Shown: positions 7,030 to 15,955, counted from the stretch's first letter. The stretch is 39,984 nucleotides of DNA from Streptomyces mutomycini (GCF_001700505.1 NZ_MAPV01000112.1:1-39984); one strand, 5' to 3'. Notes: generated by a model from the sequence alone, not told the origin. Program-made: numbers and translations.

Positions 7030-8424
7030 TCAGAACTGGAGGGACTTGGTCTGGAGGTACTCGGAGAGGCCGTGCGGGCCGAGTTCGCGGCCCACCCCCG
7101 ACTGCTTGTAGCCGCCGAAGGGCGCCAGGGGGTTGAAGCGTCCCCCGTTGATGTCGACCTGCCCGGTGTCCATGCGGCGGGCGAAGGCCACGGCCTCCTC
7201 GTCGTCTGCGCCCCAGACGGCGCCGGCCAGCCCGTACACGGTGTCGTTGGCGATCCGCAGGGCGTCGTCCACGTCCTCGTACTTCAGGATGGACAGGACC
7301 GGGCCGAAGATCTCCTCCTGCGCGATGGTCATGTCCGGGGTGACGTCGGCGAAGACGGTGGGGCTGACGTAGTAGCCCTGGCCCTTGGGGTCCTCGGGGC
7401 CTCCCGCGACGAGCCGGGCACCTTCCTCGACGCCCTTCTCGATGTAACCCCGCACCCGCGCCTGCTGCTTGGCGTTGACGAGGGGGCCGACCCGCTCCCC
7501 GGGGACGTACTTCGCGACGGCCGTGGCGGCGAGGCCCACCGCCTCCTCGTACCGCTCGGCGTCGACCAGCATCCGCGTCCAGGCGCTGCAGGTCTGTCCG
7601 GAGTTGGACATCACGTTGGCGACACCGACGTTGACGGCCTTGGCGAGGTCGGCTCCCGGCAGGATCACGTTGGCGGACTTGCCGCCGAGCTCCAGTGCGA
7701 CGCGCTTGACTGCCGCTCCCGCGGTGGCGCCGATCTGCCTGCCGACGGCGGTTGATCCGGTGAACGAGACCAGGTCGACGTCCTCGTGCTCGGCGAGCGC
7801 CTGACCGGCGACCGCCCCGATGCCGGTGACCAGGTTGAAGACGCCGGCCGGCAGGCCCGCCTCCTGGGTGGCCTCGGCGAAGAGCTGCGCGGTGAGCGGG
7901 GTGTCCTCGGCCGGCTTGAGGACGACGGTGCATCCCGCTGCCAGCGCCGGGGCCACCTTGGCGACGATCTGGTGGAGCGGGTAGTTCCAGGGCGTGATCG
8001 CGCCGACGACGCCGACGGGCTCCAGCAGGACGGTGGAGTTGCCCAGCTTCTCCTCGAAGGAGTACGAGGCGGCCAGCTCGGCGTACGAACCGGCGACCAG
8101 CACCGGTACGCCCGCGTGCACCATCTGGGAGAGCGGCAGTGGCGAGCCGAGCTCCGCGGTGACCGTCTCGGCGATCTCGTCCTTGCGGGCGGCGAGTACG
8201 TCGCGCAGCGCGGCGATCCTCCCGGCGCGCTCGGCGGGCGGGGTGGCGGCCCAGCCGGGGAACGCGGCACGTGCGGCGCGCACCGCGGCGTCCACGTCCT
8301 CGGCGGTGCCCGCCGGGACATGGCCGATGACCTGCTCGTCCGCCGGGTTCACGACCGCGATCGTGTCCCGGCCCGAGGCGGGCCGCCACTCCCCGCCGAT
8401 GTACATCCCGTCATGCGCCTTCAT
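7030..8424 (-). CDS. NAD(P)-dependent aldehyde dehydrogenase
   Basis: A 464-residue ALDH-superfamily enzyme of normal length. Seen: the N147 motif (ITPWNYPL), cofactor-binding K170 (VVLKPAED), FTGST at 221-225, the general base E245 (LELGGKS) and the catalytic C279 in NSGQTCSAW. The C-terminus [28 protein letters not shown] is typical of broad aldehyde dehydrogenases. It oxidises an aldehyde to a carboxylate in the cytosol. ATG 8424 has a strong GGGAGGA seven bases upstream. It is first in a two-gene operon with the alcohol dehydrogenase downstream. The promoter contains a palindrome like that of the acyl-CoA dehydrogenase/TetR pair, which ties this operon to fatty or branched-chain acid breakdown; that link is inference. 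Confidence 0.93.
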   Translation of the reverse strand: MKAHDGMYIGGEWRPASGRDTIAVVNPADEQVIGHVPAGTAEDVDAAVRAARAAFPGWAATPPAERAGRIAALRDVLAARKDEIAETVTAELGSPLPLSQMVHAGVPVLVAGSYAELAASYSFEEKLGNSTVLLEPVGVVGAITPWNYPLHQIVAKVAPALAAGCTVVLKPAEDTPLTAQLFAEATQEAGLPAGVFNLVTGIGAVAGQALAEHEDVDLVSFTGSTAVGRQIGATAGAAVKRVALELGGKSANVILPGADLAKAVNVGVANVMSNSGQTCSAWTRMLVDAERYEEAVGLAATAVAKYVPGERVGPLVNAKQQARVRGYIEKGVEEGARLVAGGPEDPKGQGYYVSPTVFADVTPDMTIAQEEIFGPVLSILKYEDVDDALRIANDTVYGLAGAVWGADDEEAVAFARRMDTGQVDINGGRFNPLAPFGGYKQSGVGRELGPHGLSEYLQTKSLQF

Positions 8425-8497
8425 GGCTGTTCCTCCCGGGCTCGCTCTGCCTGCCGCCGAAGCCGTGCGTCATACGGACGGATGCCGTCCCGGGCCC

Positions 8498-8516
8498 AAA
8501 CTAGCGCTGTTAGTTT
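8498..8516. promoter_or_regulatory. candidate TetR operator before the ALDH/ADH operon
   Basis: AAACTAGCGCTGTTAGTTT is a near-palindrome with two internal mismatches, about 75 bp upstream of the ALDH start. It shares the pattern AAnTAGCrCTGyTAGTTT with 4017-4035. Confidence 0.6.
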
Positions 8517-8631
8517 TTCGGCGCCAGGGAACGGCTGGAGACACAGGTCACGCACGGCCGACGCCACACTCGCACGCCGGGCCGGTGAATGTCCTCGAGC
8601 GTCCACGGAGCCCACCCGGCGCAGGGACCGT

Positions 8632-8653
8632 GTCAGGCGGAGTTCCGCCTGAC
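8632..8653. terminator. hairpin overlapping the stop of the MFS gene
   Basis: GTCAGGCGGA (8632-8641) and TCCGCCTGAC (8644-8653) are perfect inverted repeats; with a four-base loop the stem is 9 bp. It includes the stop codon of the leftward MFS gene and would end the CitMHS-MFS transcript. Confidence 0.55.
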
Positions 8654-9953
8654 GCCGGGGTGTTCGGCGCGTGGCCCGGGGGCCGGACCGGGAGGCGGGC
8701 CGGCAGCCGGGGTCCCGCCGCCGCGCAGTCCGAGGCCCGCCGCCCCGGCGAGCAGGGCACCGAGCATCACGAACGGCGCGGCGGTACCCGCGACTCCGGC
8801 GATCAGCCCGGCGGCGGCGGGGGCAGCGACCTGGCCGAGGCGGTTGCCGGTGAGCCGCAGGGCGAGCGCGGTGGAACGGGCCGCCACGGGGGCCGCCTGG
8901 ACCACGGTGGTCATCGAGAGCGGCTGGCCGACCCCGAGGCAGAAGCCGAGCACGGCGAGCATCACGGCGAGCCCCCACACGGGGACGGGCAGGGCGATGG
9001 CCGCACAGAGCAGGCCGCCGAGCAGGCAGGTCGTGGAGAGCAGCGCGGCCCTGCCCACCGCCCGCAGCATCGGTGTCATGACGAGGCGGCAGGCGATGGT
9101 CGCGGCGGCCCGCAGGCTGAGCAGCAGGCCGACCGTGGCGGGTGCGATGCCGCGGTGTTCGCCGACGACCGGCAGGTAGGCGGTGAGGATGTCGGTGGCG
9201 CTGAGCACGGCGAGGCTGATGAAGATGCCGGCCGGAACCCCCCGGGTACGCAGGATGCCGCCGACCGGAACCTTCCGGGCGCTCCGCCGGGGCGAACCGC
9301 CGGTCCCGCGGTGCTCGATGCGCCACAGTGAGGTGAAGGAGACGGCGGCGACGACCGCGGAGACCAGCAGGGCGAGGGCACTCGTACGGGCCATCGCTCC
9401 GTCCCGCTCGGAGATGAGGTAGCCCGCGGCGATCGGCCCGATGAGCTGGCCCAGGGAGGCGCCGATGGTGAAGTGGCCGAAATTGCGGTCCTGTTCGGCA
9501 GGGGCCGACTGCCGGGCGACCAGCGACTGCGCGCCGATCACGAAGCAGAGGTGGCCAAGGCCCATGACGCCGCTCCAGGCGGCGAGCGCAGCGAGGGAGC
9601 CCGAGGTGCCGCTGAGCGCGCAGCCGCCGCCTGACGCCGCTCCAGGCGGCGAGCGCAGCGAGGGAGCCCGAGGTGCCGCTGAGCGCGCAGCCGCCGCCGA
9701 TCAGGAGAACACCGACCGGCAGCAGCGGTGCGCACCGGCCGTGATCGGTCCGGCGGCCCAGCGGCACGGCGGCGAAGAGCGGCAGGAGCGCGTACACACC
9801 CGCGATGACGCCGATCGCACGCTCGTCGGCACCCAGCGAGAGAGCCCGGTAGGAGACGGCGGGCCGCGCCATCGAAACCGCCCCCTGCGCGAAGGCGAAG
9901 GCGATGACGAGGCGCAGCAGCCAGCCCCTGCCGGGCCGTGGTTCCGGAGGCAT
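8633..9953 (-). pseudogene. MFS transporter, frameshifted by a 67-bp tandem duplication
   Basis: The N-terminal part (from ATG 9953: RLVIAFAFAQGAVSMARPAVSYRAL, then the LPLFAAVPLGRRTD loop 2-3 motif) and the C-terminal part (from about 9565: GLGHLCFVIGAQSLVAR to the TGA at 8633) lie in different frames. The two are separated by an exact 67-bp tandem repeat at 9565-9698. Removing one copy gives a single 418-codon frame encoding a normal 12-helix MFS transporter of about 417 residues. The shifted frame does not meet a stop until 8421, so a long chimeric protein would be made. ATG 9953 shares one base with the stop of the CitMHS gene (TGATG), so translation is coupled. The substrate is unknown; MFS drug or metabolite efflux is likely. 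An assembly error cannot be excluded. Confidence 0.85.
9565..9698. repeat. perfect 67-bp tandem direct repeat
   Basis: Copy 1 is 9565-9631 and copy 2 is 9632-9698; all 67 bases are identical, both starting TGACGCCGCTCCAGG and ending CAGCCGCCGCC. The length (3n+1) shifts the frame of the MFS gene. Confidence 0.97.
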
Positions 9954-11371
9954 CAGATGATTCCGAAGAGGATGCCCGCACCGAGGACCACCAGCGAGGT
10001 GAGCACGGCCCACTTGACCGTGAACCGGGTGTGGTCGCCGAATTCGACCTTGGCCATGCCGACCAGGACGTAGACGGCGGGCACGAGCGGGGACGACATG
10101 TGCAGCGGCTGTCCGACGATGGAGGCGCGGGCGATCTCCAGGTGGGAGACGCCGTGGGCGGCGCCGGCCTCGGCAAGCACGGGCAGCACTCCGAAGTAGA
10201 AGCCGTCGTTGGACATGAAGTAGGTGAGGGGAAGGCTCAGGACACCGGTGACGACGGCCATGTGGGGGCCCATGGCGTCGGGGATCGCCCCGACGAGCCA
10301 GTCCGCCATGTGTTCGACCATACCGGTGCCGGTGAGGACGCCGGTGAAGACAGCCGCGGCGAAGACCATGCCGGAGACGTTGAGCACGTTGTCGGCGTGG
10401 GCCGCGATCCTGGCGCGCTGGTCGGGCATGTGGGGGAAGTTGACGGTGAGGGCGAGGGCCGCGCCGAGCAGGAAGAGCACGGGGATCGGCATGAGTTCCA
10501 TGATCATCGCGGCCAGCAGTGCGACCGTGAGACCGGCGTTGAACCAGTAGAGCCTGGGGCGCAGGGTGGACCTGTCGGGGTCGAGGCCCTTGAACTCCTG
10601 CTCCTCGTCATCACCTTCGGCGTCCTCCGCGCCGCCCGCACCACCGGCGCCGGAGCCGGTCGCGGCACCCGTCGGTGCCTTGGTGAGCCGGTCGCCGCCG
10701 CCCGCGCCGACGAGGACGGTCTCGGGCTCGGTCACCAGCGCCTCGTCGAGGGTGAGCGTGCCGAGCCGCTTGCGCTCGCGACGCCCCAGGGCACAGGCGA
10801 GGAGGATGACGGCGAGGAGCCCGACGGCGAGGGCCGGGATCATCGGGACGAAGATGTCGGCCGCGTCCACCTTGAGCGCGGTGGCCGCCCGGGCGGTGGG
10901 GCCGCCCCAGGGCAGGGTGTTCATGACGCCGTTCGCCGTGGCGGCGACGCAGGTCATCACGACCAGGCTCATCTTCAGCCGCTTGTAGAGCGGGTACATG
11001 GCCGAGACCGTGATCATGAAGGTGGTGGAACCGTCGCCGTCCAGCGAGACGATCGCCGCGAGCAGCGCCGTGCCGATGACGATCCGCATCGGGTCGGCCC
11101 TGCAGAAGCGCAGGATGCCCCGGACGATCGGGTCGAAGAGGCCGACGTCGATCATCACGCCGAAGTAGACGATGGCGAACATCAGCATCGCCGCGGTCGG
11201 TGCGAGGGTGCCGACACCCTCGATGACGTAGTCACCGAGCTTGGCGCCCTGTCCGACGGCCACGCAGAACAGGGCGGGAATCAGGACCAGCGCCGCGATC
11301 GGCGACATCTTCTTCGTCATGATCAGGACCAGGAAGGTCGCGATCATGGCGAAACCGAGGACTGTCAACAT
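9953..11371 (-). CDS. CitMHS-family metal-citrate transporter
   Basis: A 472-residue membrane protein with about twelve helices. Family features are the N-terminal LTVLGFAMIATFLVLIMTKKMSPIAALVLIPA, the MLMFAIVYFGVMIDVGLFDPIVR segment, GDGSTTFMITVSAMYPLYKRL, and the C-terminal YFMSNDGFYFGVLPVL and GQPLHMSSPLVPAVYVLVGM motifs. CitMHS proteins import citrate complexed with a divalent metal, driven by protons. A Gly/Ala- and acid-rich cytoplasmic loop in the middle (about 220-250) is longer than in Bacillus CitM. ATG 11371 has AGGT eight bases upstream. It is the first gene of a coupled pair with the MFS gene. Its upstream region carries a 20-bp element also found before tctC, suggesting control by the CitB-type regulator at 27668. 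Confidence 0.92.
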   Translation of the reverse strand: MLTVLGFAMIATFLVLIMTKKMSPIAALVLIPALFCVAVGQGAKLGDYVIEGVGTLAPTAAMLMFAIVYFGVMIDVGLFDPIVRGILRFCRADPMRIVIGTALLAAIVSLDGDGSTTFMITVSAMYPLYKRLKMSLVVMTCVAATANGVMNTLPWGGPTARAATALKVDAADIFVPMIPALAVGLLAVILLACALGRRERKRLGTLTLDEALVTEPETVLVGAGGGDRLTKAPTGAATGSGAGGAGGAEDAEGDDEEQEFKGLDPDRSTLRPRLYWFNAGLTVALLAAMIMELMPIPVLFLLGAALALTVNFPHMPDQRARIAAHADNVLNVSGMVFAAAVFTGVLTGTGMVEHMADWLVGAIPDAMGPHMAVVTGVLSLPLTYFMSNDGFYFGVLPVLAEAGAAHGVSHLEIARASIVGQPLHMSSPLVPAVYVLVGMAKVEFGDHTRFTVKWAVLTSLVVLGAGILFGII

Positions 11372-11385
11372 ATGGGTTACCTAAC

Positions 11386-11399
11386 GTTCACCTTTGAAC
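11386..11399. promoter_or_regulatory. inverted repeat close to the CitMHS start
   Basis: GTTCA-CCTT-TGAAC, a perfect 5-4-5 inverted repeat 15 bp upstream of the start codon. It may be an operator or a leader hairpin. Its role is not known. Confidence 0.3.
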
Positions 11400-11445
11400 T
11401 CTCACCGGTGCCGGCGGTCCGGATGACGTTAGGGGCCCTGAAGCA

Positions 11446-11465
11446 GCGTTAACAAGATGTTGACG
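11446..11465. promoter_or_regulatory. candidate response-regulator site before the CitMHS gene
   Basis: GCGTTAACAAGATGTTGACG matches 27595-27614 before tctC at 16 of 20 positions, in the same orientation relative to the gene. It is itself an inverted repeat (CGTTAAC-n5-GTTGACG, one mismatch). It overlaps the expected -35 region of a leftward promoter whose -10 could be TAACGT near 11430. Confidence 0.5.
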
Positions 11466-11492
11466 TGTGAGCAATACGAGCAAAACCCCAGG

Positions 11493-13673
11493 TCAACGAG
11501 TTGGTGCTACGGAGACGGGGACGGCGTTTAGCACAGCCGTGCCGGACAGCGGGTCCAGCAGGGTGCCGTCCAGGAGCTGGTTGACGTTGACGCCCGGGTC
11601 CGCCCCCGCGACCGACATGCGCGTGCCCGGACGGCTGTGGCCCCAGCCGTGCGGGAGGCTCACGACACCTGCGCGCACCGAGTCGGTGATCTCGACAGGC
11701 GCCTCGACCTCGCCGCCCGCCGCCGTGATCCGGGCGGTGTCGCCTTCGGCCAGGCCGATCCGCGTCGCGTCGTCGGGATGGATCTGCAGGGTGCAGACGT
11801 TCGAACCGCCGCGCAGTGCGGCGACGTTGTGCATCCAGCTGTTGTTGGAACGCAGATGGCGGCGGCCGACGAGGACGAGTCCGGCGGGGCGCTCACCGAG
11901 CGACGCGCGGAGCCGGGGCAGATCGGCGGCGATCGGCTCCGGGAAGAGCTCGATGCGGCCGCTGCGGGTCTTGAGCACCTGCGGGAGGCGCGGCTCCAGC
12001 GGGCCGAGGTCGATGCCGTGCGGCTGTGCGAGGACCTGCTCCAGCGTGAGCTCGTAGGGACCGAGGCGCAGCATCAGGTCGAGGCGCCGCTCCGCGCCGG
12101 TGCGGCCGGTCAGTTCGCCGGCGAGCGCCTCGGGGGCACCCGCCTTGGTGAGCGCCGTGCCGATGGCCAGGTCGTCGACCGCCTCCGCCGGTGCGCCGTG
12201 CATGCCGCCGACGGCGAGGACGAGCCTGGCGAGGATCTCGCTCTCGTCCATCCGCCCGTCCTCCAGCGGAACGGCGGGGCGGCTGTAGCGCACCTGGTTG
12301 CGGACGGCGAGGGAGTTGAACGCGAAGTCGAAGTGGGGGGTCTGCGAGGGCGGCGGCGGGGGCAGCACGACGTCCGCGTGGCGCGCCGTCTCGTTGAGGT
12401 AGGGATCGACGCTGATCATGAAGTCGAGGCCGTCGGCGAGCGCCCGGTCCAGGCGGTCCCCGTCGGGGGCGGAGAGCACCGGGTTGCCGGCGATGACGAT
12501 CAGGGCCCGGATCCGGCCCTCCCCCGGCGTCTCGATCTCCTCGGCGATGGCGGCGGCGGGCAGTTCACCCTTGGCCTCGGGGTGTCCCGAGACCCTGCTC
12601 CTCCAGCGGCCGAGGGCGAAGCCCTTGCCGGGGCCGGCGGGGCGCGGGGCGCGGGCGGTGGCGGAGAGCGGGAAGAGCGCACCGCCGGGGCGGTCGAGGT
12701 TGCCGGTGAGGATGTTGAGTACATCGACGAGCCAGCTGGCCAGGGTGCCGTGCTCGACGGTGCAGCTGCCGATGCGCCCGTAGACCGCCGCCGCGGGTGC
12801 CGCCGCCAGTTCGCGGGCGATCTCCCGGATGGTGTCCGCTTCCAGGTCGCAGGCCGCGGCCACCGCCTCTGGGGTGAAGTCCGTGATGGCCTCGGCCAGT
12901 TCGTCGTAGCCGTCGAGGTGCTCGGCCAGTGCTCCCGGGTCGGCGAGCTTCTCCTCGATGACGACCTGGGTGAGCGCGGCGAGCAGGAGGGCGTCGGTGC
13001 CGGGCCTGATGGCGGCGTGCCGGTCGGCGAGGCGCGCGGTGCGGGTGCGGCGCGGGTCGATGACGGTGAGGGTGCCGCCCCTCCGGCGGAGCGCCTTGAG
13101 CTTGCCCGGGAAGTCGGGGGCGGTGCAGAGACTGCCGTTGGACTCCAGCGGGTTGGCACCGATCAGCAGCAGGTGGGCTGTGCGGTCGAGGTCCGGCACG
13201 GGGATGGCGCCGGCGTCACCGAAGAGCAGTCCGCTGGAGACGTGCTTGGGCATCTGGTCCAGGGTGCTGGCGGAGAAGACGTTGCGTGTGCCGAGGGCGG
13301 ACAGGAGGAGCGGCGGATAGAGCCCGCCGGCCACCGTGTGCACATTGGGGTTGCCGAGGAAGACGCCGACGGCCTGCTTGCCGTGTTCCCGGACCAGGGC
13401 GGGGATCTTCGCGGCGATCGCGTCGAAGGCCTCGCTCCAGGTCGCCTCGCGCAGGACGCCGTCCGTGCGTACCAGCGGGGCGCGCAGCCGGTCGGGGTCG
13501 GCGTCGAGCCCCCCGAAGGAGGCACCCTTGGGGCAGATGAAGCCCCGGCTGAAAACGTCCTCGCGGTCACCGCGGGCACCGGTGACCGTGGTCCCCTCGA
13601 TGGTGAGGGTGAGTCCGCAGGTGGCCTCGCAGAGCGGGCAGACACGCAGAGCGGTGCGGGATTCGTGGGACAT
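11493..13673 (-). CDS. molybdopterin oxidoreductase (DMSO reductase superfamily) with one [4Fe-4S] cluster
   Basis: A 726-residue enzyme. The N-terminal cluster motif is C12-x2-C15-x3-C19 with C47 in FICPKG. The molybdopterin guanine dinucleotide-binding core follows (GVFLGNP, LIGANPLESNGSL, VIDPRRTRTARLADRH, GRIGSCTVEHGTL, NILTGNLDRPGG, NPVLSAPDGDRL). The C-terminal MoCo-binding barrel runs from RSGRIELFPEP to PHGWGH and VNQLLD. No twin-arginine signal is present, so it is cytoplasmic. At the position where formate dehydrogenases and nitrate reductases carry the Mo-ligating Cys or Sec, the sequence reads MPKHVSSGLLFG (H144, S146, S147). The substrate is therefore unclear; assimilatory-nitrate-reductase-like is a common but unsupported label. 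ATG 13673 has GGAGGG five bases upstream. The upstream TACCGACCGGTA palindrome suggests control by the adjacent TetR. Confidence 0.88.
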   Translation of the reverse strand: MSHESRTALRVCPLCEATCGLTLTIEGTTVTGARGDREDVFSRGFICPKGASFGGLDADPDRLRAPLVRTDGVLREATWSEAFDAIAAKIPALVREHGKQAVGVFLGNPNVHTVAGGLYPPLLLSALGTRNVFSASTLDQMPKHVSSGLLFGDAGAIPVPDLDRTAHLLLIGANPLESNGSLCTAPDFPGKLKALRRRGGTLTVIDPRRTRTARLADRHAAIRPGTDALLLAALTQVVIEEKLADPGALAEHLDGYDELAEAITDFTPEAVAAACDLEADTIREIARELAAAPAAAVYGRIGSCTVEHGTLASWLVDVLNILTGNLDRPGGALFPLSATARAPRPAGPGKGFALGRWRSRVSGHPEAKGELPAAAIAEEIETPGEGRIRALIVIAGNPVLSAPDGDRLDRALADGLDFMISVDPYLNETARHADVVLPPPPPSQTPHFDFAFNSLAVRNQVRYSRPAVPLEDGRMDESEILARLVLAVGGMHGAPAEAVDDLAIGTALTKAGAPEALAGELTGRTGAERRLDLMLRLGPYELTLEQVLAQPHGIDLGPLEPRLPQVLKTRSGRIELFPEPIAADLPRLRASLGERPAGLVLVGRRHLRSNNSWMHNVAALRGGSNVCTLQIHPDDATRIGLAEGDTARITAAGGEVEAPVEITDSVRAGVVSLPHGWGHSRPGTRMSVAGADPGVNVNQLLDGTLLDPLSGTAVLNAVPVSVAPTR

Positions 13674-13768
13674 GGGCCCTCCCCGGGGCGGCGGCAGCGG
13701 TGGCGCGCGGGCGTGATCCGGCGTCCCGCGGCGCGCTCGGCGGGCGCGGGCTCCCGGCGGACCGAGCA

Positions 13769-13780
13769 TACCGACCGGTA
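13769..13780. promoter_or_regulatory. candidate TetR operator before the molybdopterin oxidoreductase gene
   Basis: TACCGACCGGTA is a perfect 5-2-5 palindrome of a shape common in TetR operators. It lies about 95 bp upstream of the oxidoreductase start and downstream of the neighbouring TetR gene. A second imperfect repeat (GGAGCAAC-cc-GTTGTTCC) follows near 13800-13817. Confidence 0.5.
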
Positions 13781-13833
13781 CGGATTGCTGGCGAGGTGCT
13801 GGAGCAACCCGTTGTTCCGCCGCCCGCGCGGGA

Positions 13834-14487
13834 TTACTCGAGGACCCTCGCGAGATAGGCCTGGAGCAGGACCCGGGTCTCCGCTATCAGGCCGGGGTCG
13901 CCCGCCGGGTCGGCGCGGAAGGCGAGCTGGAGCAGGGCGTCCGCGGCCTGCACGCAGACCAGGACCGTGCGGACCAGACCGTCGTCGCCGGCGCCTGCGT
14001 CGCGCGCCCGGCCGGGGTCCTCCTCGCGCCCCTGGCCGAGGTGGCCGGCGAGCAGCTGCGCGAGGCGTCCCGCCACGCGCCGGTTCACCTCCGCGTCGAG
14101 CGGACCGGCGACGGGCACGGGAGGGCCGAAGTCGACGAGCGCGAAGCCGGCGACGGAGCGCTTCATCGCCAGGTACTCGTCGAGCACGGCGTCGATGGCC
14201 GTACGCCACTCCCGCTCCGGGATCGTCTCCAGCCTGGCCACGACCCGCCCGGCGTAGGCCTCGAGGTTCCGCTCCGCCAGGGCGTCGACCAGTGCCCTCT
14301 TGTTGGGGAAGAAGCGGTAGACGGAGCCGATCGGCACTCCGGCCCGGTCGGCCACCGCCCGGGTGGAGAGCTGCTCGTAGCCGGCCTCGTCGAGCAGCGA
14401 GGCGCCGGCGTCGAGGATGCGGGCGAGCCGGTCGGCGCTGCGTTGCTGCACGGGGACGCGTCGGAGGTTCGTATGAGCGTGGGACAC
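13834..14487 (-). CDS. TetR-family regulator
   Basis: A 217-residue protein with a TetR helix-turn-helix at about residues 22-68 (GYEQLSTRAVADRAGVPIGSVYRFFPNKRALVDALAERN). The C-terminal domain contains an Arg/Glu-rich loop (GQGREEDPGRARDAGAGDD). The start is GTG 14487, with GGAG four bases upstream. It is divergent from hmgA, with repeats in the 108-bp intergenic space, and it precedes the molybdopterin oxidoreductase gene on the same strand. Either neighbour could be its target; the palindrome at 13769 favours the oxidoreductase. Confidence 0.85.
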   Translation of the reverse strand: MSHAHTNLRRVPVQQRSADRLARILDAGASLLDEAGYEQLSTRAVADRAGVPIGSVYRFFPNKRALVDALAERNLEAYAGRVVARLETIPEREWRTAIDAVLDEYLAMKRSVAGFALVDFGPPVPVAGPLDAEVNRRVAGRLAQLLAGHLGQGREEDPGRARDAGAGDDGLVRTVLVCVQAADALLQLAFRADPAGDPGLIAETRVLLQAYLARVLE

Positions 14488-14528
14488 GGCTCCATGATGC
14501 CCGTATGCCGTTGACGGGCCACGTTTCG

Positions 14529-14577
14529 ATTCCTACGGTGATCCATAGGATTCTTCGTCAGGGGATCCACGGGATTC
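14529..14577. promoter_or_regulatory. repeat-rich promoter region between TetR gene and hmgA
   Basis: Two near-identical 13-mers, ATCCATAGGATTC (14541-14553) and ATCCACGGGATTC (14565-14577), stand 24 bp apart. GATTCCTA (14529-14536) is inverted relative to TAGGATTC (14546-14553) with one mismatch. They cover the likely hmgA promoter and probably bind a regulator. Confidence 0.5.
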
Positions 14578-14595
14578 CCCATCCACCGGGAGCAC

Positions 14596-15918
14596 ATGAT
14601 GAGCGGCATCGAGCAGGCGAGGAAGACGGCGGAGAATCTCGCCCACACCTCCGGCTTCGGCAACGAACACAGCTCGGAGGCAGTTCCGGGCGCCCTGCCG
14701 CATGGCCGGAACTCGCCCCAGCGAGCTCCCCTCGGGCTGTACGCGGAGCAGCTCAGCGGATCGGCCTTCACCGAACCGCGCGCCCACAACCGCCGGTCCT
14801 GGCTCTACCGGATCCGCCCCTCGGCCGCCCATCCCGCCTTCGTCCGCATCGACAACGGCACCCTGCGCACCGCCCCGTTCAACGAGACCGTCCCCGACCC
14901 CAACCGGCTGCGCTGGGACCCGCTCCCCGACCCCGCGCCCGGCACGGACTTCCTGACCGGCCTGTGGACGCTGGGCGGCAACGGCGACGCCACCCAGCGC
15001 ACCGGCATGGCCGTGCACCTGTACAGCGCGGACTCCTCCATGACCGACCGGGTGTTCAGCGACTCCGACGGGGAGCTCCTGATCGTCCCCGAGCACGGCG
15101 GCCTGCTGCTCCGCACCGAACTGGGCCTGCTGCGGGCCGAGCCCGGCCACGTGGCGCTGATCCCGCGTGGTGTCCGCTTTCGCGTCGAGCTGCTGGACAG
15201 CACCGCCCGCGGCTATGTCTGCGAGAACTACGGGCAGCCCTTCGTCCTGCCCGACCTGGGCCCGATCGGTGCCAACGGCCTGGCCAACGCGCGTGACTTC
15301 CTGGCCCCCGTCGCGGCGTACGAGGACCGCGAGGGCCCGGTCGAGGTGGTCAACAAGTTCTGCGGGAACCTCTGGTCGGCGACGTACGGGCACTCGCCGC
15401 TCGACGTCGTCGCCTGGCACGGCAACCACACGCCGTACGTCTACGACCTGCGCCGCTTCAACGTGATGGGCAGCATCAGCTACGACCATCCGGACCCGTC
15501 GATCTTCACCGTGCTGACCTCGCCGTCCGACACCCCGGGTCTCGCGGGCGTCGACTTCGTCGTCTTCGCCCCGCGCTGGCTGGTCGGCGAGGACACCTTC
15601 CGTCCGCCCTACTTCCACCGCAACGTCATGAGCGAGTACATGGGCCTCATCGAGGGCGCGTACGACGCCAAGGCGGGCGGTTTCGTGCCGGGCGGCGGCT
15701 CGCTGCACAACATGATGTCGGCGCACGGCCCCGACCGTGAGACCTTCGACCGGGCGAGCGACGCGGACCTGAAGCCTCAGAAGATCGACGACGGCCTGGC
15801 GTTCATGTTCGAGACCCGCTGGCCCGTCACGGCGACCGCGCAGGCAGCGGGCGCGGACCATCTGCAGCGCGGATACGACGACGTGTGGCAGGGTCTGAGC
15901 GGCAACTTCCGGCCGTGA
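14596..15918 (+). CDS. hmgA: homogentisate 1,2-dioxygenase
   Basis: A 440-residue enzyme of full family length. It opens the aromatic ring of homogentisate to maleylacetoacetate in tyrosine/phenylalanine breakdown, using non-heme Fe(II) and O2. Seen: the N-terminal [24 protein letters not shown], the cupin core ([29 protein letters not shown]) and [12 protein letters not shown]. The iron ligands are H341 and E347 in [11 protein letters not shown] and H377 in MSAHGPD. Their spacing (6 and 36 residues) equals that of the human enzyme (H335, E341, H371). Two ATGs (14596, 14599) follow GGGAGCAC; either may be used. Maleylacetoacetate isomerase and fumarylacetoacetase are not in the window. It is probably cotranscribed with the GntR gene 37 bp downstream. 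Confidence 0.97.
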   Translation: MMSGIEQARKTAENLAHTSGFGNEHSSEAVPGALPHGRNSPQRAPLGLYAEQLSGSAFTEPRAHNRRSWLYRIRPSAAHPAFVRIDNGTLRTAPFNETVPDPNRLRWDPLPDPAPGTDFLTGLWTLGGNGDATQRTGMAVHLYSADSSMTDRVFSDSDGELLIVPEHGGLLLRTELGLLRAEPGHVALIPRGVRFRVELLDSTARGYVCENYGQPFVLPDLGPIGANGLANARDFLAPVAAYEDREGPVEVVNKFCGNLWSATYGHSPLDVVAWHGNHTPYVYDLRRFNVMGSISYDHPDPSIFTVLTSPSDTPGLAGVDFVVFAPRWLVGEDTFRPPYFHRNVMSEYMGLIEGAYDAKAGGFVPGGGSLHNMMSAHGPDRETFDRASDADLKPQKIDDGLAFMFETRWPVTATAQAAGADHLQRGYDDVWQGLSGNFRP

Positions 15919-15955
15919 GACCGCATCGCCGGCCGCACCGCACCAGAGAGGTCAG

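Noticed and set aside
8421..9953. Reading the frameshifted MFS frame as a genuine 511-residue protein
   Set aside because: After the duplication the sequence becomes Arg/Pro-rich without membrane helices, while the other frame continues a perfect MFS protein.
11637..15296. A 1219-codon open frame antisense to the molybdopterin oxidoreductase, TetR gene and part of hmgA
   Set aside because: It is a by-product of GC-rich third positions on the other strand. It has no recognisable domain, is Arg/Gly/Ala-rich, and crosses three well-supported genes.
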